A stretch of DNA of 12,270 nt from Gudongella sp964607545 (GTDB lineage Bacteria > Bacillota > Clostridia > Tissierellales > Tissierellaceae), in assembly GCA_964607545.1 (NCBI GenBank), contig CAZSLV010000057.1, positions 1 through 12,270 on the forward strand, in the 5' to 3' direction. Of this stretch, positions 7,601 to 12,270 are shown piece by piece. A program made the position numbers and the translations under genes. The notes under the pieces were generated by a model. That model was not told where the DNA came from. It did not search any database and was given only the letters and a program-made list of their open reading frames with translations. Position 1 is the first letter of the stretch, and the number at the start of each line of letters is the position of its first letter.

Positions 7601-8074
7601 ATAGAGGAAAATGGTGATTTAAGTAGGATTAAGAGCGACATATTTTTCCACGGCCTAAGAGAAGGTGAAACTGGAGAAGTAGAGATAGAGGAAGGGAAAA
7701 TTCTTGTTATTAAGCTAGTTGAAATTGGACCTATAGATAATAAGGGCTACAGGACCTTGTATTTTGAGATAAATGATAGCAGAAGGACTGTTAAGGTATT
7801 TGATAAGGCAAGCAATGTAGTTATAGCAAGTGATGAAATTAAAATGGCTGATCCAGATGATAAAAGAGATATTGGGTCAAACATACCTGGTACTGTTGCA
7901 AAAATCTTAGTTAAGGTTGGAGATAATATAAAGAAAAACCAGCTTCTTGCTGTGGTTGAAGCCATGAAGATGGAAACTCAAATCACATCATCTGTAGATG
8001 GGAAAGTTGATGCAATACTCTCAAAAGAGGGTAGTAGGATAGAATCTGGACAGCTCCTAATTAGACTAGAGTAA
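4643..8074 (+). CDS. pyc: Pyruvate carboxylase, single-chain
   Basis: ATP- and biotin-dependent carboxylation of pyruvate to oxaloacetate: anaplerosis and gluconeogenesis in the cytosol, as a tetramer. The 1143 residues are full length for the one-chain enzyme. Biotin carboxylase fills about 4-455, with the ATP-grasp glycine loop AAAGGGGRGM at 163-172, RDCSIQRRHQK at 231-241 and the catalytic EVNPRIQVEHTVTE at 292-305. The carboxyltransferase begins near 530 with TDTTLRDAHQS (metal-site D538), then GIKDMSSLL with the expected carbamylated K707, and HLHTHD with metal ligands H736 and H738. The PYC tetramerisation/allosteric part and linker follow. The C-terminal biotinyl domain has EAMKM with biotin-accepting K1109. 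ATG 4643 has GGAGG (4632-4636) 6 nt upstream. All key residues are intact. Oxaloacetate decarboxylase alpha lacks the N-terminal half, so it is excluded. A palindrome overlaps the promoter; a cyclase gene follows 77 nt downstream. Confidence 0.98.
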   Translation: MVTKFKKVLVANRGEIAIRIFRACNELGIRTVAIYSEEDKSSLFRTKADESYLIGRNKGPLEAYLSIDEIIKIALKKGVDAIHPGYGFLSENPELGRKCREVGIELIGPTPEMMEELGDKIKSKIVAKSVGVNIIPGIDRAVTSEDEAREFANFSGYPVMLKAAAGGGGRGMRIVKKEEDLIREYYSAKNEAKKAFGIDDIFIEKYLEKPKHIEVQILGDKYGNIVHLFERDCSIQRRHQKVIEYTPAFSITQEQRENICSDAVKIARAVNYMNAGTVEFLLDKHGNHYFIEVNPRIQVEHTVTEMVTGIDIVQSQILISEGYSLDSQKIGISRQEDIKVNGFSIQCRVTTEDPQNNFAPDTGIIDIYRTGSGAGIRLDGGNGFTGSVISPYYDSLLVKVISWSRTFEDASRKLTRALKEIKIRGVKTNIPFLINVLNHPDFISGKCDTGFINLNEGLFDINAKKDIELRVLNYIGEKVVNKTKGIKPDFDYPRVPKIERPKVQRGTKQILDENGPDGLVKWIKDNNRLLITDTTLRDAHQSLMATRLRTNDMYNISKAVSVLGNDLFSLEMWGGATFDVAYRFLSESPWERLRILRERIPNILLQMLIRGSNAVGYKNYPDNVVREFVRESAKSGIDIFRIFDSLNYLEGMKIATEEVLKTGRVAEACICYSGDILNKDKKKYTLEYYIKTAKELESTGAHILGIKDMSSLLKPEAAYQLITELKKEINIPIHLHTHDTSGNGIATLLMATHAGVDIVDAAFNSMSGITSQPALNSIVAALEHTERTTGLDIDALQVISDYWSAIRPIYAEFESDLKSGTAEIYKYEIPGGQYSNFKPQVESFGLGHRFSEVKEMYKTVNDMLGDIIKVTPTSKVVGDFAIFMVQNDLDPENIYEKAKDMAFPDSVVSYFKGMMGQPMGGFPEKLQKLVLKGEEPIKGRAGELLEDEDFEKIKEELKNKFNIEGNMQEALSYALYPKVFEDYIKDIEENGDLSRIKSDIFFHGLREGETGEVEIEEGKILVIKLVEIGPIDNKGYRTLYFEINDSRRTVKVFDKASNVVIASDEIKMADPDDKRDIGSNIPGTVAKILVKVGDNIKKNQLLAVVEAMKMETQITSSVDGKVDAILSKEGSRIESGQLLIRLE

Positions 8075-8096
8075 AGAGAAACTATGTACAAACCCC

Positions 8097-8116
8097 ACAC
8101 CACTTTAATGTGGTGT
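8097..8116 (+). repeat. Hairpin between pyc and the following cyclase gene, no T run
   Basis: ACACCAC (8097-8103) pairs perfectly with GTGGTGT (8110-8116) around a 6-nt loop, 22 nt after the pyc stop. Two further C-G pairs are possible past one mismatch. No T tract follows (GGCTAATTGG), so it is not a standard terminator. It could mark an mRNA processing or stabilising site and let part of transcription pass into the next gene, for which I see no separate promoter. Confidence 0.5.
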
Positions 8117-8151
8117 TGGCTAATTGGTGTAATAAAAAAGAGGTATTTAAT

Positions 8152-9672
8152 GTGAGCTTAAAAAGAAAAACTAAAACAAAATTATATATAATCCCCATGA
8201 TATTGTTATTTATAGCTATCCTTGTAATCTACTACAATAATTATAAGGATACTGTTCAAATAATAAAATCGGAGTACGAAGCTAAGGTAGACTTAGTTGA
8301 AAAGAGTATTTACAATGAAACAAAGTATACAGGCATCATTAGCAACTTGGCAGAAAATGATATAAGTGAAAAGATGAAAAATAACTCTCAAGTACTGATT
8401 GAAAAATATGTTAAGGAGCCTAATATCTTAGATTGGGACCTAAATACCCTTAAAACTGAGTTTGAGGGTATGGATATTTACATTCTCGATGAAGACTTAA
8501 TTATTATTGCCTCCACAGTAAGAGAAGAGATAGGCATGGACTTTGGACAATTTAAAGACTTTGGAAAGCTTTTAAGAAAAAGGTTAGAGGGAGGGTCTTT
8601 TGAATCTGATACAATAAATTTTTCTATACTAGAAAGCCAAATGAAAAAGTTTAGCTATATGCCAACCCCTGATAATAAGTACTTACTTGAGTTAAGCGTA
8701 GATATAGGAAAGGCATATCCAGAAATAAAAAATTTAAATATTGTATACTTAACTGAAGAACTAGTAGATAAGTATCCCTTTGTAGAAGATATAAGGGTAT
8801 ATAAGTACAATACTAATAAAAAAGGGTCTTATGAGCTAGACACCATAAGAAAAAAGGCTAGGATGTTTGAAAGCTTAAAGGATGATAGGGATATATATGT
8901 AAAAAAAGCCCTAGACCAAGACCAAGCCCAAGAACAAATAATTAAAGATGAAAATAATAAGACCTATAGGCTAAAATATATCCCCTACACAACTTATTAT
9001 GAAGATAATAGCATTACTTGGTGGGATTCCTATGTAATTGAAATAATATACAATGATGAAAGTTTAATAAAATCAATAGACCATCAAGATAAAGTTTTTT
9101 TTAATAGCATGTTAGTCTTACTAATCTTATATTCTGGCTTTTCATATATGGTAATCAATGTGATTAAAAAAAGCAGGGAAAGGGCTAATCTAGATCATTT
9201 GACAAAATTACCAAATAGGAAGAAGTTTGAAGATGTAATTGAGTATGAAATGGCTAGGGCAAATAAAGATAATACTAAGATAGCGGTTTTGTTTTTTGAC
9301 TTAAATGATTTTAAAAAAATAAACGATACCCATGGCCACAATATAGGAGATAGGGTCCTTCAAGAAGCTGCTTTTAGAATTCAAAATGAAATGAGAAAAG
9401 AGGACCTAGCTTTTAGGATAGGTGGAGATGAGTTTGTAGGCTTAATACCTAATTTAAAGGTAAGTGATGAAATAAATGAGATAGCAGAAAGGATTTCTTT
9501 AATTTTTGATAAGGAAATTTATATTGATGAAATAAAAATAAGCATAAAGTCAAGCCTCGGAGTTAGTATATACCCAGACCATGGAAAGACAATAGATGAA
9601 CTCTTATCAAAGGCAGATGAGGCCATGTATAGGGCAAAGGTAAATAATAAAAACTTTGAAATAAGTGAATAA
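8152..9672 (+). CDS. Membrane diguanylate cyclase with Cache-like extracytoplasmic sensor
   Basis: Predicted c-di-GMP synthase of 506 residues. A basic N-terminus (SLKRKTKTK) precedes a membrane helix at about 11-28. A large extracytoplasmic region (about 29-314) looks like a double-Cache sensor: an early helical part, then YILDEDLIIIASTVREEIG and later YLLELSVDIG. A second membrane helix lies at about 315-338 and GGDEF at about 345-500. The signature is exact GGDEF (424-428), with I-site RKED (415-418) five residues upstream, so activity and product inhibition are expected. I chose GTG 8152 because AAGAGG lies 7 nt upstream. Earlier in-frame GTG/TTG codons at 8110-8118 lie in a hairpin without a ribosome binding site. 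The GTG is nested in ATGTGA, so initiation on the overlapping ATG would stop at once. It probably shares the pyc transcript and ends at a strong terminator. Ligand unknown; Cache assignment by pattern only. Confidence 0.9.
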   Translation: MSLKRKTKTKLYIIPMILLFIAILVIYYNNYKDTVQIIKSEYEAKVDLVEKSIYNETKYTGIISNLAENDISEKMKNNSQVLIEKYVKEPNILDWDLNTLKTEFEGMDIYILDEDLIIIASTVREEIGMDFGQFKDFGKLLRKRLEGGSFESDTINFSILESQMKKFSYMPTPDNKYLLELSVDIGKAYPEIKNLNIVYLTEELVDKYPFVEDIRVYKYNTNKKGSYELDTIRKKARMFESLKDDRDIYVKKALDQDQAQEQIIKDENNKTYRLKYIPYTTYYEDNSITWWDSYVIEIIYNDESLIKSIDHQDKVFFNSMLVLLILYSGFSYMVINVIKKSRERANLDHLTKLPNRKKFEDVIEYEMARANKDNTKIAVLFFDLNDFKKINDTHGHNIGDRVLQEAAFRIQNEMRKEDLAFRIGGDEFVGLIPNLKVSDEINEIAERISLIFDKEIYIDEIKISIKSSLGVSIYPDHGKTIDELLSKADEAMYRAKVNNKNFEISE

Positions 9673-9682
9673 GTATAGTTTT

Positions 9683-9721
9683 AAAATACTGCCTGAGTAT
9701 TATATTAAGGCAGTATTTTTT
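9683..9721 (+). terminator. Rho-independent terminator after the Cache-like cyclase
   Basis: A perfect 12-bp stem (AAAATACTGCCT at 9683-9694 with AGGCAGTATTTT at 9708-9719) has a 13-nt loop and a run of six T (9716-9721). It lies 10 nt after the stop codon and would end the pyc-cyclase transcript. Confidence 0.9.
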
Positions 9722-9744
9722 ATTGTAAAACCAGGGTCTATTAA

Positions 9745-9773
9745 TTGCTAATTAGGGATTATTAATGTATGAT
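9745..9773 (+). promoter_or_regulatory. Promoter of the hemerythrin-cyclase gene
   Basis: TTGCTA (9745-9750) and TATGAT (9768-9773) are separated by exactly 17 bp. The start would be near 9780. This shows that the next gene has its own promoter after the terminator at 9683-9721, and places the TTG at 9824 about 45 nt into the mRNA. Confidence 0.65.
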
Positions 9774-9823
9774 AAAAGAAAAGAAATTTATTACTTTAGA
9801 TGTGTGAAGGGAAGTAGACTTTA

Positions 9824-9913
9824 TTGGATTATAAAAAAATATATAAAAAAATAGAATAACGTTATATAGTATTATCAATATTCCTTATATTAATATTTAT
9901 ATCCAGGCAAATC
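9824..9913 (+). other. Interrupted 5' coding segment of the hemerythrin cyclase (TTG start, in-frame TAA)
   Basis: TTG 9824 is in the frame of the downstream gene and follows AAGGGAAG (9807-9814), a moderate ribosome binding site. It encodes MDYKKIYKKIE, then TAA at 9857-9859, then in the same frame RYIVLSIFLILIFISRQI, which runs into the next entry. A basic cytoplasmic start, a hydrophobic helix and a PilJ-type sensor are exactly what the family should have, so the frame looks like one gene broken by a single nonsense codon. No ATG or GTG lies between the TAA and 9914. A base-calling error, a true mutation or read-through are all possible. An 11-codon leader peptide is a weaker alternative. 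Confidence 0.65.
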
Positions 9914-11743
9914 TTGGTTCAAAGGCAAATAGAACTAGGAAAAGATATGTCTAGGGTAATTAACATATCAGGTAGGCAAAGGATGTTAAGTCAAAAGATA
10001 ACAAAAAATGTACTGTTGATTTATGAAAACCCTAATAAGGATAATATAGAATTTTACCTAGAGGATTTACAAAGAGATTTATATATTTTTGAAAGGTCTC
10101 ACTTTAATCTTATAAATGGAAATGAAAGCCAAGGTATAAGTGGGAAAAACTCTGATATAGTAATTGATCTATTTGAAGATATAGACCCTTATTTTATAAG
10201 CCTTGTAGATACCACCAAGGAAATATTAAACTTAGTTAAGGCAGGGGAAAATGATAGTGACCTTATTTTAGAAAATATAAGGACCCTTATATTAAATGAA
10301 AGATCTTTCTTAGAAAGAATGGATGAAATAGTATTTGAATATGACAATGAATCTAAAGAAAGTATTACTAATCTAGAAATTTTAGAAAATATTGTCTTTT
10401 ACATTATACTATTGGCTCTTTTACTTATAACACTTTTTATCCTCCTACCAGCTGGTAAGACATTAAGGCACACCTTTATAGATATAAACGAAGGTAATGA
10501 GAATATTAAAAAGCTATTTTATTCTATGAATGGGTCCTTGTTTTTAGTAAATAAAAAGGGGGATATCTTAAGCAAAAATGAAAATGCAAAAGAAATTATG
10601 CTTAAACAGGATAAGAATAATATAAATTTTTGTGTAAATTGGTTTAATGTAAACATCCTAGATATAATAAACAGGGTTATAGAGGGTGAGATGTTTAATA
10701 GTATAGAAGTTAAGGTTGAAGGTAGGGATGAAAAAAATATTAGCCTCCTACTTTCTGCTATAAAGGGTAGTTATAAAAATGAAGAAGTAGTCTTATTAAG
10801 TGCATATGATATTACTGCACAAAAGAAAGCAGAAGAAATATTAAGAGATTTAGCTATAAAAGATGAATTAACAGGCTTATATAATAGGCACTTTTTAGAA
10901 TCAATAATAAAGGCAGAAATAGAAAGGGCAAAAAGATATGACTACCCCCTATCAGCTGCAATTATGGATATAGATGATTTTAAAAAAATAAACGATAAAT
11001 GGGGTCACCCTATTGGGGATGATGTCCTAAGGGAAGCTGCTAGAATTTTAAAAGAAAACTCAAGAGAATCTGATTATGTTATTAGGATAGGGGGGGAAGA
11101 GTTTGTAGTACTTATGCCCCATACAAATCTTGAGGGGGCTTATATTCTTGCTGATAAGCTAAGGCAAGCAATTGAAAAAAACATCCACAAGGAAGTGGGC
11201 TACTTTACTAGTAGCTTTGGTGTAGCAGAAAGAAAAGTTGATGAGACATACTTTGAAATGTATAACCGTATGGATGATGCCCTTTACAGGGCCAAAAAAG
11301 AAGGAAAAAACATAGTTCTTAAATCTGGAGAAGAAAGTGTTCTAGGTATGAAGTCATTTTTAGAATGGTCAGATAAGTGGAATTGTGGTGAAAAGACAAT
11401 CGATGACCAGCATGAAGAATTGATTACCGAAATAGGTAAATTTATAAATGGCACTATAGACTTAGAAGATAGTGAAAATACCATATACACCTTAAATAGG
11501 CTTTTAAACCTTATTGAAAGACACTTTAAATATGAGGAAAAAGTTCAAAGAGAGATTGGTTATAAGGAAGTAAATGCCCACACAAGGATCCATACTGAAT
11601 TATTAAAGAAATCATATAGGTTAAAGGAACTATTTATAGAAGGTGAGATTGATTTTAAAGATTTATTAGAGTTTATGCTCCATGATGTTATAACAGGTCA
11701 CTTATTAAAAGAAGATACTAAATTTTTCTCATACTTGGAATAA
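9914..11743 (+). CDS. PilJ-sensor/PAS/GGDEF/bacteriohemerythrin diguanylate cyclase
   Basis: Numbered from TTG 9914 (609 residues), the order is: PilJ/NarX-type sensor about 5-145 with its signature NISGRQRMLSQKI (16-28); membrane helix about 157-179; degenerate PAS about 196-305 ending YDITAQKK; GGDEF about 310-470 with GGEEF at 393-397 and I-site RESD at 384-387; hemerythrin about 478-609. All seven expected di-iron ligands are seen: H500, H537, E541, H556, H560, H596, D601. It should make c-di-GMP, with oxygen or redox state read by the cytosolic di-iron site and another signal by the sensor; a hemerythrin cyclase of Vibrio cholerae is a known precedent. TTG 9914 has only a weak AGG upstream and would lose the first membrane helix, so the natural start is probably TTG 9824, but a TAA interrupts that frame. 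The gene may therefore be a pseudogene or N-terminally altered, although 600 further codons are intact. Confidence 0.85.
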   Translation: MVQRQIELGKDMSRVINISGRQRMLSQKITKNVLLIYENPNKDNIEFYLEDLQRDLYIFERSHFNLINGNESQGISGKNSDIVIDLFEDIDPYFISLVDTTKEILNLVKAGENDSDLILENIRTLILNERSFLERMDEIVFEYDNESKESITNLEILENIVFYIILLALLLITLFILLPAGKTLRHTFIDINEGNENIKKLFYSMNGSLFLVNKKGDILSKNENAKEIMLKQDKNNINFCVNWFNVNILDIINRVIEGEMFNSIEVKVEGRDEKNISLLLSAIKGSYKNEEVVLLSAYDITAQKKAEEILRDLAIKDELTGLYNRHFLESIIKAEIERAKRYDYPLSAAIMDIDDFKKINDKWGHPIGDDVLREAARILKENSRESDYVIRIGGEEFVVLMPHTNLEGAYILADKLRQAIEKNIHKEVGYFTSSFGVAERKVDETYFEMYNRMDDALYRAKKEGKNIVLKSGEESVLGMKSFLEWSDKWNCGEKTIDDQHEELITEIGKFINGTIDLEDSENTIYTLNRLLNLIERHFKYEEKVQREIGYKEVNAHTRIHTELLKKSYRLKELFIEGEIDFKDLLEFMLHDVITGHLLKEDTKFFSYLE

Positions 11744-11788
11744 TCATAGTACAAACAAGGAAACAATTCTAGTTAGGGGAGATTTCTT

Positions 11789-12270
11789 ATGAGCTTAATA
11801 TCAAATTTTACCATAAATATTTATTCTATGCTTGTACTAATCATCCTTTATGTACAGTATTCTAAGCATCTAGATAGGGAATACTTCCATAATAAACTCT
11901 TTATACAAATTATTAGGATTACCTTTTTAATGCTTATTTTCGATATTTTAGGCAGGTTTGATGGTAACCCCTCTACAATAAATTCCTTGTTTAACCAGGT
12001 TGGTAACTACATGCTTTTTTTACTAAGCCCAACCATACCCATACTTTGGTTATCTTATGTCCATTTTCAAATATACCAAGACGAATCTAGAACAAAAAAA
12101 TTGATGAAGCCACTTTTTATTCTTATTATGATTAATTTTGCTTTTCTTAATCTTAGTCAATTATATGGGTGTTTTTATTACATAAACTCACAAAACATCT
12201 ACTATAGGGGACCCTTTTATTTTTTACCAGCTTCCCTTCCTTGTATCTTTATATTTGGAACTTCAATTTT
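11789..12270 (+). CDS. Partial membrane protein, probable N-terminus of a fourth diguanylate cyclase
   Basis: ATG 11789 has AGGGGAG (11775-11781) 7 nt upstream and opens a frame that runs 160 codons to the window edge. It encodes several hydrophobic segments separated by short polar loops (MSLISNFTINIYSMLVLIIL, then about residues 41-54, 73-90 and 110-125). Near its cut end it has YYRGPFYFLPASL; a similar RGP-aromatic stretch occurs in multi-helix sensor domains that precede GGDEF in clostridial proteins, as I recall. The start lies 45 nt after the hemerythrin-cyclase stop with no terminator between, so the two are probably one operon. The catalytic part is outside the window; GGDEF output is an inference from membrane-domain style and position, and a histidine kinase or other output is possible. 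Confidence 0.7.
   Translation, partial: MSLISNFTINIYSMLVLIILYVQYSKHLDREYFHNKLFIQIIRITFLMLIFDILGRFDGNPSTINSLFNQVGNYMLFLLSPTIPILWLSYVHFQIYQDESRTKKLMKPLFILIMINFAFLNLSQLYGCFYYINSQNIYYRGPFYFLPASLPCIFIFGTSI

Noticed and set aside
8110..8151. Upstream GTG/TTG starts (8110-8118) for the Cache-like cyclase
   Set aside because: They lie in the hairpin after pyc, have no ribosome binding site, and add a polar stretch before the basic-plus-helix N-terminus. GTG 8152 has AAGAGG at good spacing.
9833..9859. Slippage on the two A7 runs (9833-9839 and 9845-9851) as a way around the TAA in the hemerythrin cyclase
   Set aside because: Both runs lie before the stop, and the coding frame before and after the stop is the same, so a single slip would leave the wrong frame afterwards.
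9305..10997. 24-nt identical DNA in two cyclase genes (9305-9328 and 10974-10997)
   Set aside because: It encodes the conserved DFKKIND motif of GGDEF domains in a biased codon set; homology explains it without a mobile or regulatory repeat.
1..12270. CRISPR arrays, tRNA/rRNA genes, insertion sequences, attachment sites, toxin-antitoxin pairs
   Set aside because: No direct repeat series, cloverleaf-like CCA region, transposase motif or terminal repeats were seen on reading both strands; the window looks like ordinary chromosomal DNA.

Overview
The window is AT-rich DNA, roughly two-thirds A+T. It has Shine-Dalgarno-led genes, heavy use of AGG for arginine, and strong sigma-A-like promoters and rho-independent terminators. 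Gene content (OFA-type MFS carrier, single-chain pyruvate carboxylase, several membrane diguanylate cyclases, a bacteriohemerythrin domain) and codon use point to a low-GC Firmicute of the Clostridia/Tissierellia type. This is an inference from sequence style; no ribosomal marker is present.

Layout. Positions 1-138 are a short leader, possibly with the tail of an upstream gene. 139-2136 (+) encodes a 7TM-PAS-PAS-GGDEF diguanylate cyclase that appears to start at an ATT codon. 2198-2356 (+) is a 52-residue lysine-rich orphan with its own promoter and terminator. 2501-2965 (+) is a CDA-fold nucleoside/base deaminase. 2991-4244 (-) is an OFA-family MFS carboxylate carrier whose stop codon sits in the loop of a shared terminator hairpin. 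The 398-bp divergent region 4245-4642 holds a promoter for the carrier and one for pyc; the pyc -10 box lies inside a perfect 11+10+11 inverted repeat. 4643-8074 (+) is complete pyruvate carboxylase (pyc). 8152-9672 (+) is a Cache-like/GGDEF diguanylate cyclase starting at GTG. 9824/9914-11743 (+) is a PilJ-type sensor/PAS/GGDEF/hemerythrin protein whose first coding segment is broken by an in-frame TAA. 11789-12270 (+) is the membrane N-terminus of a further signalling protein, probably a fourth diguanylate cyclase, cut by the window edge.

How the genes may work together. Three certain and one probable c-di-GMP synthase surround an anaplerotic enzyme and a carboxylate carrier. Each complete cyclase has a different input module (7TM plus two PAS; Cache-like extracytoplasmic; PilJ-like plus a di-iron hemerythrin), and all three keep the GG(D/E)EF signature and the RxxD inhibitory site. 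No c-di-GMP phosphodiesterase domain or c-di-GMP riboswitch was recognised. All three complete cyclases have a weak or abnormal translation start (ATT; GTG nested in ATGTGA; TTG followed by an early stop), whereas pyc, the deaminase, the small gene and the partial fourth protein use ATG. The most interesting items are the pyc operator-like palindrome, the interrupted hemerythrin cyclase, the ATT start and the small basic orphan. I saw no mobile element, CRISPR array, tRNA or rRNA. No wholly new multi-gene system can be demonstrated from the sequence alone.
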